In this document: positions 22,093 through 35,300 of the stretch, piece after piece
Position numbering within the stretch: position 1 is the first letter of the stretch
How the letters are laid out: the number at the start of each line of letters is the position of its first letter
DNA from: Oscheius sp. JU75
Lineage: Eukaryota > Nematoda > Chromadorea > Rhabditida > Rhabditidae
Assembly: GCA_037178855.1 (NCBI GenBank)
Contig: JASJZC010000001.1
Location: forward strand, 4,340,001 to 4,404,000
Reading direction: 5' to 3'
Length of the DNA stretch: 64,000 nucleotides
Made by a program: the position numbers and the translations under genes
Notes under the pieces: generated by a model
What the model was told of the DNA's origin: nothing
Seen by the model: only the letters and a program-made list of their open reading frames with translations
Databases searched by the model: none

Positions 22093-23493
22093 TTAGTTGC
22101 TAAAAAGAGGAAACGGGTGAAATTTATGAATTGGCGCTTAAACTCTGTTGCGTAGCGCTCTCAACCAGACGCAATTATTGGTATGATCTTGTGAGGAAAG
22201 CGAGGACTAAGCGTAATCACTGAAAAGCAGGTCCGGAAGGTGTGAAAATGGTTTAATAGTAAGCTATAGAAGTGTTCTGCAGTTGATAGTAAAGTTTTGC
22301 AGAGAGTAGCTTGATAAACTATCGTCTATATATAGTTGGAACCAATCGTCTTCGACGGCTTCGTCGCCCTTTTATCTTCAGTTTTGATGGGCGGCTGCAC
22401 CGCTTCGTAGTAACAAAAGACTAACAGTGGCTTCACTGCGACAAGGCAAAGTTCTAGAGCGCATACAAAGGTGACTTGCCATTTAATATTGGCATTAAGT
22501 TTTTCTGGGCAACATAACTTCAGCATAACGACAGAATAACTTGCTCGCTTTTGTTTCGTAGTGACAGATGAACTGACAGATACCATTGTACTTTAGTAGT
22601 AGAGAGATGGGCGGGCAGTTCGGTTCGGTGACTCAGCAATTAGTTTCCAATTGCTAGTGCTCGGTCTCTGAGCTGAGCAGTTATATAGATAACCGAGCAC
22701 TTGGGTACTGCCAAAGATCTCCTGAGCCATACTATTTAAAAGAAGTTGGGTCGATTTTCTCTTCCATACTCAATTTAACTCGCATGTCAACAGACTTTCA
22801 CAGGTTGTTTCTTGTTATTAAGTTGGTAAAAACTTATTTGCAATAGCCATATGTAGTGGGAAAGGCATTGAAAATTTGAGCATTGTTCGTTCTTCCACTG
22901 CTCGTGTTCGGCTCGGTCGCCGAGCATAAAGTCATTTGAATAGGTGGAATTCGGTAAAGCGTCATGAAGGCCGGTGATTTCAAGCAAAGTAGATTCGTAT
23001 ATTAGTCTGTTCAGCTGGGAAGTTGAAAACGCAGTCTAACGCTGTTCGTGGCGGGACCCCTTTTCACTGAAAATGGGCCTAAAATAAACAAAAATCGACG
23101 AGAAACATGTAAATATGCCGGCGTAATCTGTTGTTTCTCGTCCGTTTTTATTCATTTTGGGCCCATTTTCAGCGAAAATGAACAATGTTAGACTGCGTTT
23201 TCAACTTCTCAGCTGTATAGACTATATGGGGCTGTCCTCTTTTCTCTTTTTTGGGATTCTGCAGTTACCATTGGTTTTTCTCTTACTTATTGGTGCAAAT
23301 GCAAAAAAGTCCATGGTTCGCAAGACTTCTTTTCTTCAAGTTAGTTTTACCCGAGCAAAGTACGCAATTGCGGTCGAAGAAACGTCATTTTGTCAGAGTT
23401 GTGCAATTTGAAGTCGTTCCTTTTTTATAAACCTTCGAAGCTTCTCTCTCATCTTCCATACTAAGCATGCTTCCTTCAGGTCACCCAACCTCC
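22093..23493. other. Intergenic stretch with hairpins and a foldback element
   Basis: No protein gene is supported. A 9-bp inverted repeat (gtgctcggt ... accgagcac) lies near 22657-22701 and a short hairpin gctcggtcgccgagc near 22911-22925. The foldback element at 23003-23224 is listed separately. The region probably also holds the promoters of the two divergent genes. Confidence 0.5.
23003..23224. repeat. Foldback (MITE-like) inverted-repeat element
   Basis: Terminal arms begin TAGTCT at both ends. The inner parts of the arms match exactly over 22 nt (23019-23040 against 23187-23208), and the outer parts carry a few mismatches. Internal arms (ctgaaaatgggcc ... gggcccattttcag and gacgagaaaca ... 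tgtttctcgtc) extend the pairing almost to the centre. The left arm holds a 10-15-nt insertion. There is no coding capacity. The structure fits a non-autonomous transposon relic. Confidence 0.75.
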
Positions 23494-26400
23494 ATGAGCA
23501 AGCCGCAGCGAAGAAAAGGGAATGCCAAGACGGCCAGTAGTGCCCAAGCTGCAGAACTTCTAGGATCCGGAGGCTTCGTTGGCTTCGACATTGGTAAGAT
23601 CACATTTCTGCTCTCCAAATGAATTTCAGGCATTTCCAACGTCTTCGAGACAGTAGACAACGAATTCGTGGATCTGGGCAACGATGTCACGATATTATTG
23701 AAGAAACTGTCTAAAAAGGATCCACAGACGCGAGAGAAGGGACTGCGAGAGCTCATCGACGTCGTCTCGCTAAAATCCGATGAGGAACTCGAGCTCATCT
23801 TTCCGTACTACGCCACAGCCTTGCCGAAACTGTCTCTGGACGGCAGTCCGACCGTCAGACAGCTGTCTCTCAAGTGTCTATCCTTCTTCATTGGACGACT
23901 GAAGCGGGCTGCGGAAAAACATCTTAAAAAGGTCAGTATTTACATCTTTCTCTAAAAATTTTGTTCAGCTAATCCCATTTGTGCTCATAGGCTCCTGTGA
24001 CACCAGTGCGGTCGTCTGTGGACAGGCTAACGAGCTACTAAAGAGCTGCTTCCCGGACGGAAAATCGGAAAGAGTTGTCAAACTGTTTGCAGAGGAGACC
24101 TGTATCATTTGCTGTAATCTCATAGCACGAAAACACAACTTGTTTGCCCCGCAAAAGTGAGCTTTCCGCCCTTTCACTTGCTAAATTTGTTTGGAATATT
24201 CGGCAAAATTATCTGGGCAAATTTTAGCTCAGTCGGTAACAGTGCCGTCTACGAGTCCATATGGCATAAGTTCGCTTCTCGGAGTTCAGTTTAGCACCAA
24301 ATTAATAGACCTTTAAATTTAAACGAAGGTTTTTTTCAGATACGACGACGAAGAGACAGCAACGCAGCGAGAATGTCGCTTGACCACCGAGTGTCTGAAT
24401 TTGCTCTCGAGGTTGGTAGAGCGACATTCGGAGATTGCCGACACAGTTCTGGACATTTTCAACAACGTGACCCAGCTGAAGAAGCTCCTCGCCGGGAACT
24501 CCTCGCCTCTGGTCCAGGCAGGACTCCTGAATCTCGCCCAAAAATTGCCTACGACCTATAAGCTAGCCGAGTCGACCGTCAGTCATTACGCCGTGAGCAA
24601 TTTGGACAATGCTGATGCGACGATCGGCGTCGCGAGTTTCAACATCCTTCACCAGCTTCTATCAGCCCACAAGGACGCCTTCTTCGCCAAATTTGACGTT
24701 AAAAAGACTCTCATCCCACGGCTTCTGACAATCGTGAGAAAAAAGGCAATGTAGGGTCCTTATCGTCTTTTTTGCTGATGTTCAAGTTTTAGACATTGGC
24801 GGTATTGTGGTCCTTTCCTCCTACCGTCATTCGCCGCCATTTTCGATCAGCTTTCTTCGGAAGATCAGACTGTCTTTGGTCTGAGCTTTCTCATATCTTT
24901 TGCCGATAACATGCCCTTTATCGTAAGTTTTGTATCATTTTAAATTCGTTAGAATTCAGGTTGCCTCAATCCCACCATCCAGCTGGTCATCGGCTTTTGG
25001 CGAATGTTTCAAATTGTTCCTGACTCGAGTGACAGATCCCTCGAAGCTGGCCGAACAACTTATTCCAATAGTCAGTTGAGCCATTTGCGTTTAAAATCTG
25101 CCCGATTAAGTTCATAAAAATGATCGAGAAGGCCGACCTGGCAAGTGAGGAAGTCCAAAACGATTTTGTCAGCCTCATCCGATGGATCTGCGAGAAAAAG
25201 GACAGCCTACTTGCCGCTCCGCATCTTAATTCGCTCATCAATACGCTCGAGTTAAACCTGATGAACAGAGTTAGTTCCGTCCCTCTTCCAATAGCTCAAG
25301 TAATAACTTTTAGAGACCACAAACAGATACATTCATGGCCAAGATCTTTACGATGGCCCTGGAGGACTGTGCCACTTTTCATAGCGATGCTCTACGAAAG
25401 AGCGACTGTCCCACGAGCTTTGTGACAGCTCTAGAAGATAGTGGAGACGACTATTTTGCCAAAATATCGAAGGTACTACCCATTTGTTTTGCTCCATATC
25501 ATATGTTAAGAATATCGACATAACTAACCTCGTGAACAGCAAGGAAAGAAATCTGAGCCGAGCCGAGTTGGACAGTCTCGCCGTCATCGTGCTCAGAATA
25601 TTGAATTTAGCTGACAGCAACGAGAACTCGACCGATTTCCGCCAAGATCTGGCCCTGGCAGTATTGAAGCTGCAGAACAGCGTTTGGAATAGGTTAGATC
25701 TGCAGACTCTCCTGCGAAAACTCGGATTGGGTAGCCTTACCAAGTTTATAGCTCAAAATCCCTATTCAGATGTCAAAGATACGCAAGTTTTCCTCACTCT
25801 GATGAAGATCGACAACGGGCATTTGGATCTTCTTGTCCATATTCTAACCTCCTGCCAGGTTTGTACCTCTCTTCGATATGAAATACACCCATATACAGGA
25901 GTGTGTCCAAGCCGAAATCGTTAGCAGTATTCTCGAATCGGGCGATGGTCAAAATGTGACTTTTATACTGAAGGCCATGAACGCGATCACAATGAACAGT
26001 CGCACACGTAAGGACGTCTCCTTATGGCTCTGGGAGCAGTTCTTCGACGCGGACAGTGATGAGAATCTGGAGGAGTTGGTACAAGCAATCCAGACGAAGG
26101 AATGGCAGCCGGAGAGGTCGATGATCGCCGAATATCTTCCTCATCTGTTCAGCAACATGCCGACCAGCTACTCGTTTACGAAAAATTCCACTTTAAAGTG
26201 GGTTAAACTTTTTCTCCAATTAATCCCTGTTTTCAGCCACAGCTTCCTCCTGGAACGAATCAAGGTGCTCTGTAAGGTCAGCCCTACAATGCTCGACTCC
26301 TTCCTCGTCTCGTCCGATTTTTTCAGCTTTACTGTCAAAAATATTGACCATCAGGTACTCTTCAACTCCAGTCTCTTCCCCATGAGCCTCTTTGCAGTTC

Positions 26401-29135
26401 GCAGGCCGAGAAATAGTCAGTTTGACACCGTTCATTAGACAGCCAGAAGTCGGTTCGAGCTCCCCAGATCGAGATATTCTGGAAACTGTCGGTCAGTTGT
26501 CTCGATCTGCCAGTCTCTTCATGGATATACTGGACGAGCGCGGAAGGTGTGATGCTCAGACGCTGGCCTATCTACAACTGGTCCATGGGGCTGTGATCAT
26601 TCTCAAAAAGACGCAGTTTTACCAGAACAGATACCTAGATGTCGAGAAGACAATAGAGAAGCACCTAGTCAAAAATTCCGAGCAAACCAGTCAGACTATT
26701 CCTGTTCTACTTGAGCATCCAACCTCTTCCATCGCTCATTATGCTCTTTCCAACCTCCAGAGACTACTTCCAGGTATTTCTGTCTTAATTTCAAGCAGCT
26801 GTAAACACTAGACGCGATTGAACAGCTACCAGAAGACGTCCCCCTGTCGACTCTCTGGGCAACTCGAAGAGACTGCTCCAAAATCAAAATGAACACCTCG
26901 GAACGCTTCTTGACTCGATTCTTCTGCGAGAACACACCGCGCGAATTCATCGATCAGCTACAGCAATTTTGTGGCCAGGAAGGAAGCTCGTGGCAGGAAG
27001 ATAATCAACTGTTTAGTGTCAAGTTCGTGTGTTTTTTCAAAAGGCAAGATTAGAACTAATTTAGAGCAAAAGAAACAATGTCGCAACTAAATATTGTCAC
27101 TCTACAGGCGGCAGTTGACGTCTTCGAAAAGTCTTATACATCTCTAACTGCCGAGCTGATCGACTTCGTAATGTGCGGACTGGTCGCTACTTTTGAGGCA
27201 AGATTCATGAGTCTTTTTCTATTCTTTTACCATGTGAACTTCTCGAGAGACTTTTAGAATTGCAGTTAGTTTAATCATTGACTTATACTCACAATTGGTT
27301 CAGTCTTGTCGCTTGACTACCTACTGTTCATTAGACTCTTTGACTTGACTGTCCAAAGACCATTCTGAGTTTTCCTCGGGGTCTTTTTTGAAATTCTAGG
27401 ACGATTTCTCTCATATTCTTGTCCGTCTTTTGTGCTTCCAGGACCAAATCAAATGACTCTTCAACTTTCAGACTATGGACGAAATATACACCAACGAGGA
27501 GTCGGTCAGTCTGGAACAAGATGCTCAGTTCGGGAATGCTATGCTCCTCTACAGAACCTGCTGTGACCTGTACAGAACACATGGAGCTGTAGTTTTTGCC
27601 GTAGGTTTTCTTAACTCTTTAAAAATAAATAAAAAATTAGGACTGGAAGGACTTTTATTACCCCTTCACGACGAGAATAATCGTGCGAATTTGGATGAGA
27701 AATAGCTTTGCGACATCGAGTCTCGCAGCGAGGGAACTGGCAGTCGCTGTCAACAATTTGGCCGAGATCCCCGCCGATTTATCTCTTCCCGGCAAGCCCA
27801 GAAGCCAGCTGGACGGCTACGATTCCGAGACGCTGCTCCTGGCCGAAAGATGTCTTCAAGGACTCCGCGCAGACAGCTATTTGGACAATTTTTCGAGTAT
27901 GAAGCTCTTGAACATGTACGTTTTTCTATTCTTCCCGAAAAACAATTATTTCGTCTCAGTCTCGCGACCAGACTGTATCGACTAGAGAACGGCGATTGGG
28001 CCGAAGAGGAAGAAATCACGAAGAAGGGTCCGAAGAGTCTACAGGTCTCGCGAGTCCTTCTCTCCATTCTCCAAGACAAGACGCCTCGAGGATTCATACG
28101 ATTCGGGTGCTTCAGAGCAGCTCTGGAGCTATTGAAAGTAGGTCTTTTTTGGGGCTGTACTTCACTCATGGTCACTGAATGAGACTGTCCCCTCTGGGTA
28201 TCTGGATATCAAAAGCAATTTCCAGAGCGACGATCTGACTGAGGAGGAAAAACTAAAGTACTGTGAGGCCTTCCCATCGCTAATCGACGCCGTCGTGCCG
28301 GAACTTCTCCAAGCTGGCCAAGATCGACCAGCAGAAGAAATCATTACAAACGACTTCCAGGGCCGGATGGCCGGCAGCGTCTGCGACTATCTGCTGAACA
28401 TTGTTTACGAGTGGGCTTTTCTTGTTTTGTGAAAATATATTGACGAGTTCAGAATATGTGCTCTCGTTCCGGCCGTCTTCCGGGCCTGGTACAATGGCCT
28501 GCCAAAGGCCGCCTCGTCAATTGTCAACAAATTCATCACGGATTCAATTAGCCGACAGATAATTACGAACGAGTTCAATCGAGTCAAAGAACAGAACAGA
28601 AGTCGCGAGAAGACCGATCTGCTGAAAGTAAGGTCCTTAGTTACGGATTTACAAAACCGACACGCTTCAGATCCGTGTCTTCCCGGTGCTGCGACAGATT
28701 ATGGCCGAATATACAGTCGAAGAGACGCAGATGGTGCTGACGATCAGCATGCCCGAAAACTATCCACTCGGGTTGCCGGAACTGGATCTCGAGAAGGCCA
28801 TCGTCTCGAACGCGCGTGCCAAGAAGTGGCTGCTCCAGCTGACTTCGTATCTCTTCTTCCAAAATGGCTCCATCGTTCAAGGGATCATACAGTGGAAGAG
28901 GAATGTGGATCGGGATGTGGAAGGAGCCGAAAGCTGCACGATCTGTCTTACTATCGTCCACCAGAACTCACACCAACTGCCAAAGGTGAAGTGTCGACAG
29001 TGCCACAACAAATTCCACTCGAATTGCCTGGTAAGTTTCTCTTTTTTGACGTTATATTTCGTGAATTTCCAGTACAAATGGTTCGAATCGTCGCACAACA
29101 CCCAGTGTCCGCTCTGCCGTACTAGTTTCACTTGA
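23494..29135 (+). CDS. ltn1: Listerin E3 ubiquitin ligase
   Basis: Listerin is the RING ligase of the ribosome-associated quality-control complex. It ubiquitinates nascent chains stuck on 60S subunits after splitting of stalled ribosomes. The start ATG at 23494 opens an N-terminal block with GGFVGFDIG and KKLSKKDPQTREKGL, the conserved listerin N-terminal region that contacts NEMF. A long array of HEAT/ARM-type helices follows through about 20 exons. The C-terminus has an RWD-like segment (MPENYPLGLPELDLEKAI) and the RING: CTICLTIVHQ, CRQCHNKFHSNC and, after a short intron, YKWFESS with CPLCRTSF. The stop ends at 29135. The length, about 1,500 residues by rough count, is close to the yeast protein and somewhat shorter than the human one. 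The intron at 27198-27471 has a GC donor. The intron from 24158 holds a tRNA-like relic. Confidence 0.95.
24215..24289 (+). repeat. tRNA-like relic in a listerin intron
   Basis: An A box-like TAGCTCAGTCGGTAACAG is followed about 30 nt later by GTTCGCTTCTC, a weak B box. Stems do not pair convincingly, so it reads as a decayed tRNA or SINE head. The host intron is several times longer than its neighbours. Confidence 0.4.
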
Positions 29136-29166
29136 GATTGTCCCGGTATGTATTTTAAAATTGGTG

Positions 29167-29172
29167 AATAAA
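29167..29172 (+). terminator. Poly(A) signal AATAAA
   Basis: A canonical hexamer 32 nt after the listerin stop codon. The convergent RhoGAP gene ends 130 bp further on, so the 3' UTR of listerin must be very short. Confidence 0.65.
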
Positions 29173-29301
29173 AGATTTTTATGCTATATGAGAGAGATCA
29201 CGTTCGGCAACCGTAATAGGCGGGATCATTTGACGGTCTTTGGGGGATATAAACACAGAGATATGTGGCCTTTTGACTCGGGAAGGCAGTTATCACAGGA
29301 A

Positions 29302-32300
29302 CTAGTAGTTAGAGCCGGAAGAAGACACGTTCGGGCTGCTTCTCGTTACACTGCTGAAGCGGAAAGCACGGACGACTGAAACTTTTTTTGCTTGGTAGGT
29401 GAGAAGTAATTGACTCACCAGCAGCCACGTTCTGAAGACGTCGTCTGGCTGCGGCTGCTGCTCGTCGAAGATCACGTTCTCTGGAGGGAGAGCGGGCACT
29501 CACTGCAAATTTGAACTTAATTTTGAAAAATTCAAACTATGTCTTTTCTTCGATCAAACGACATTTTCGGAAGCGCAGAAGAGACATTTAAACTTTAAGC
29601 AGTCTAACGTTTTGTGTCTGTCCGAGATTCCTTCCACTGGATCTAGAGATCATCTAGTGGATTTTTGGAGTATCAGAGCTGTCACATCAATCAGAAGAAG
29701 GACAACCCGATGGAAAAAGGGTTTTGTTCGGCCTTGACTGTTTGATGCAAGATCTTTTTCGGTACCAGGGTTGAGGGTTCCCGAATAGTTATACTTTACC
29801 TACCTGGAGTGGAGACAGTCAACTGCTCTTTCTTGCTCGAACAGTCAGCTGTATTGACCACACTGAAATCGTCAGTCGCGGAGACTGTACTGCTCGTCGA
29901 AGGGTTGACCGAGTCGTCATTAGGAAAGAATCTTTGCGGCTTCGGAGATCGCAGGGAAAATGGCCAGGATCCACTCCGTTGAGAGCTTACTTTGACTGGA
30001 AAAGGACACTTTTATTTCTGTTTTACTACCACCTACTCTTTCCATTTGGATGTCTCTCTGGCGTCTTTTCTCTCGGAGAGTCTTCCTCGACCATGGCCGG
30101 GAAGGGAGACTGTAGAGGATGATCGACATAGCCCTCTGCTCTGGCAATCTGATCCAGGATTCGATCCAGTCTCATGGGCTCCGTCTCTCGGAGCTTGTTG
30201 AAGATCTTGCACTGGAGATCCCTCGGGATCTGAAGGTTTTCGGTACTGTAGGTGGTCTTAAAATATACCCTAAACATCTCCTCGACGTGAGTTATCATCG
30301 TCTCGAGTACCGAGACCTGCATGTCATTTTCCTGAAGAATCGCAGCTGTTTTGTCGTGGTCTGGTCGGAGAATGCAGGGAGCGAAAATGGTTGCCAGGTT
30401 CTTGGCGTCCATCTTATTTCCAAGGACAACTTCCCCGTCCTCGGTACTATCGCGGTCAGCAGCGTTCTCGGCAACCTCGTGTAGGAATTTCAATAAGACG
30501 AAAAGACTGTCGACACTGGGTGGAGAGAGCAGTGCTATCAGGAAGCGAAAGCAGTCAATTCGTTCCTCCAAGGCCGTTATTTCTAAAGTCGGAGATTTTA
30601 ATGAGGTATGGAAACAATTAGGCCATGCCTCAGCCACCCTGCTACCCTGTATAAAACTCAAAAGCTCGTCGTACCAGATTTCAAACTTTGTCAAAGCTTA
30701 TCTATTGGCTTGGAAAATGTTCCCATTCGATTTTTATCCTCAAGAGCACAAAAATGACACCAAACATGCTGGGGGAAAGAAACATCCAAAGTGACTTTGG
30801 ATGTTCATCCGAGTCAAACGCCTGCCGCACTGAGATTCTAATTGTGTCAGAGACGATCTACTGGTCTGGAAAGTGCGCTCATTGCATTGTTCCTGTCAAG
30901 ATCTTCAAAATAACACCAAATACGCCAGTAGAACTCACTTGAAGCTGCGATATATGCTTGGTAGTGTTCCTTCGGCAGTAGAGACTGGGGCAAATCGCGA
31001 AAGTACTCCTTCAGAAGAGTTGCCACATCGTGAGGCGTTGTGTTTTCCACCATGTCGTCGCCAATAGCTACTCCGCCTCCGACCCTTTCCAAGGCTAAAC
31101 GCAGTTGTCGACAGCGTTTTGTATTGCCAGCTACGCGAAACAATCCGACAGCGTTGAGACCTGTGAAGGCAGTTAAATAATGTTGCGTCGAGTTTTACCA
31201 TATGTCATCAGATACTGCGTACAGTTTTCCACTATTCTCGGGACTCGGAGTGTGTGAGGATCGATGTCCTCGACCCCGTTGTCCAGAGAGTAGGAAAACG
31301 ATGCAGACGAGGGACGTTGCTTCTTGATGAATCGGCCCTGGAATCATATTTTAGCTATAGAAGCTACCAGAATAAACCGTAGTCTCGACTAGATGGTTCG
31401 CCAGACTGGAACTCTCTTTGATCGGGAGAGAACAGGTTGGAGGAGCAGAGCCGGCCATGGGAGATGGAGATGAGGGTTGAGAGGAGGTGCCTGGGTAGAG
31501 GTTCTGGAAAGATTTTGATTCCAGCAAACAACAGGACAGAATACAAGACGTTTTTCTACACGGTCAGGTTACTACAGCTAAAAGTGTGCTGTGAGGTACG
31601 GAAGGAATAAGGCACTCAATAAGTTACAGTAGGACAAGGATCCTACGATTACAGCAAGTCTGCTACAGAGAGAAAGAGGTCGCAGTACAGTTTCAGTAAG
31701 AGTTTTTTGACCACGAGAGCGTAGTTTAAATTTAGTTGACTTCCAGAAAAGCTCCAACTACAATGTAACTCATTGAAATCACAGTAGGCTATTTTAAGAC
31801 ACATAGTCGGTAAGAGTACAGCTAGACTACTACCGCAAGACTAAAGTAGGTTCTTTCTTTCTTACGTATTCCTAAAATACTTGAATCAACCCCCGACCTA
31901 CCTGAGTTGAAGGATATAGCCATCGTTTGCTCTCGTCGACGGCCGAAACTATTTCCGGCTCACTTCGAACCGACTTACTCCCACAAGAAGATCTTTGACT
32001 GAAAGGATGTCTAGCTTAACAACCAGAAAAATGAGTCACCTTCTGGGAAGAGAGAGACAGACAGCCGAGTCGTCCAATGATCGACAGCGACTCTCCATAT
32101 CTAACAGACGGTCGTTCTGCATACAATCGACCAATGAGACTCCGAAGACCTTCTTTTCGTCGAGAGCTGAAGATTAGAGAGTACAGGACATGAAAGCAGC
32201 CGAACCATCAGTACTGGAGCCACTGGGTCTCCTGGTTACGTCGCTGGCAGTCAGTGTTCTGCTTCCCTTGGTGAACTTTTGCCTTTTCTGGCGGATCAGC

Positions 32301-35300
32301 GATGTTTCTAGAACGAGAGTTAGTTACATGGTATAGCTTGGAACGAGCTAATGCGTGTGGCTTTCGCCATGAGAATCATTGGATCACGGTTTCCTCTGAG
32401 ACTAAATTCCCCACCTTTCTTCAAATTGATTCCCGGAAGAGTCTTTGCCAGCTTTTGTGTGGCTATCAGCTGTAGAGCATGTCTTTCGGCGTCACAGATA
32501 GTTTCCAGCTGGGCTCCTCTCAGAGTAATCTCCTTGTCGTCCAGTGAGTGTCTCCATGTTTGACTGTCCAGACTCTTCCAGGCAGAGTCAGTCGACGAAC
32601 TCGTACTACTGTTCGTGTGACTGAAGCCGGCAATATAGCCAAGGCGATGTGTCTTCAACTTGAACAGAAGCCTCTGGGAGTTGTACTTCCAGCCCTCAGA
32701 CTGACTGCTGTAGACCGTTATTAAGTAAAGACCGAACAAGTCAGGTACCTGCTAGCAGAGAGAGGAACGGAAGGTGAGACGGGTGCCGTCATGGCCTGTT
32801 GCTCCTCCAGCGGATCGTGTGAGCCATCGTAACCGGAAGAGGAATCGCGAGAGTCTCGCAGACGGCCCTAGACACTTTTTAATAGACTCATATAATTGAC
32901 GTCGGGACACCCACACACAATAACTTGGAAGCCCTTTTTGGAATCCGCCCATCATTTTGTGGTCCGGTCTGGGAAAGGAATCTGGCTTCATATAAAACTT
33001 TTTTTTTTATAAAAAAGGTGTATGTAGCGGAAGAAGGTACGGATGGGATACTGTCGGACCCAGCCATAAATAACTCTTTACTGATTCCAGAAGTGGCTTT
33101 TAAAGATTATGATATTATGTAAATTTGTAGAGTTTGATACGGACTACAAGTTTGCAGAGCATTGTTATAAGTTAAAATATCGTTTTAAAGCAGAAATGTG
33201 GCTGTGAAATAGAGAGGGTTAGTCTTTCTTATGTTAGGTCGAGCGTGTCGAAGTATTCGGAGGAATTTATGGAATACAAACTGTCAGAGGTGTAAATTGT
33301 CGACCATTACAGAGGACAAGAGGAAATGGAGACAGATTGTGGGAAGCGTGTCGGAGATTAGTCGGAAGCCATTCACCTGCCATTAGATATTCAATGGAGG
33401 AGGCGAATGACACGGGCCCCCGTCCCGGCCAGACAAATTGACCGGCTGGACACACGAGGAAGAGATCCCTGCTCTTCAGAGCACTGCCTTTTTATAATTG
33501 AGCCAATGTCTTTTTTGTTTACCACCCTCCTCTTATAATCAAGACTCCCTCGGGAAAGACAACTTACGTCACTATGAACGCGGTAGCATCTTTCAGCGAC
33601 CTGTAGGATTGAATTATGTTCTCGAGGCAGGAGTTCGGACTCACCCGATGGCGGATCTCTTTTACGGACAACAAGTCAATGTCACTGGCCATTGCTCTTC
33701 CCATCGACTAATAACTGGCCATTGAGAGCATCCTTTCTCTGATTGCGGGACTCTTATTGAGAACACAAAAAGCAAAAGAGAAAGGGATGAGGAGGAGAAA
33801 AAAGAAAATTGGATTGCGGACACGGGAGGGCAATACAGAGCCAATTAGTCTGTTTTCCCGATGAATTTTTCTCTCGCGCTGGGAAAATGAAGTCGAAGCC
33901 ATCCAACCAGGTATTCTAGCACAATAACAGGGTTTCTTGGTGAGCCCTAATTGGATAACAAAACATGGGGTTCCGAATCCAAGGAAGGAGGTTTCTTTTC
34001 CGGGTTCGTTTTGTATTGATCGAAGAGTTTCTAGCTTTCTACTTATAGACTAGAAGGCAGCACGTTAGAATTTGTTGATGTTCTACAAACCTAAAGAGCG
34101 GATCAGTTAATTCCGAACATCATAAGGTTGAAAAATTGAGTTTTACAGTCGAAATACGTGTGAGAATTTGCTACGCGACAGTGCGCGTCCATTTGGAGAA
34201 AAGCCTGCATTTTCTATCATCGTCCAAGGAGTTGTTATGCCCTGGAAAGTGTGTTCATTCGGATTTTCTTGAAAAAAAAACTTCAAAATAAGACCAAATA
34301 CGCTGGGAGAAAGTTTGAAGATGACAGGAATCTCTACTAGCAAATCACAAGAAAGGTTGAATTTCTAGAAGGCTGGCTTTTCCCCGTTTCAAAACTGGAA
34401 AACTTGGCTGTCTTCCTCAATGTTAAATTCTTTCGACAAAGAGAGAGCGAGGCTGTTAAATTGGAATGAACGGTCCCTGGAGAGAGACCTTCTAACAGAT
34501 TGCGAATGAGATTCAGGTTGCTCTCTTGTAGAGAGTTATTGACCCGGAGCGGTGAATAATAAATTTTCATGTGCCGTGAGACACACACACTGCGTGGGCC
34601 TCTCACAGAATGGAGATAGAGGTGGGAACTGGGAGCCGAGAAGCCAAGAGGAACAGTAATCAGAAGAATATTCTAGTATCCTTATGAAAGTTTGTTTGGA
34701 AGGAAGAGCGTAATTGGCCGGGGGCTTGGTGGCAGGAAACACGACTTTTGAAATTTGTGGGGCCCTGCTAATGAGGGATTTTCAGTGCACGCGACGACGA
34801 TACATGTAAATTTGTGTGGATGCTATTAAGACGACGAGGAGAGAACAAAACAGGATTGTGGGGGACGGCTTCCGACTACCGGAACCAATTTCTAGGGGAG
34901 CTTGAGAACTAACCGAAGACTCCGACTCCGTCCACCTCCTCTGACTGTCTCGAATTGCGATAAACTCGCTCTCGTCACCATCAATGGCCAGCGGCATGGC
35001 TGTCCCGTCCACGCTGGGATGACGAAGTGTCAGGCGAGGCAGTTGTCTGAAAGGGTGAGATTTGAAGCATGGACGAAAAGTCAGGGGAAAAGGTCACCGA
35101 GTGTGGGGCAATCGTCCGGAACCGGAAGAGAACCCTTTTTGTGTTGGTTCTTGTCGTGACATTGGAAAAGACACCTGATTTTTGTACCCTAGACATTCGC
35201 TCTACTCTTTCAAGCGGCTAGTATAGCGCAGCGGAAGGTGGCGCCAGCGCCAATAAATGGGTCCCAATTTCGAACCCCGACTGGGCCCAACCTAGGCTTC

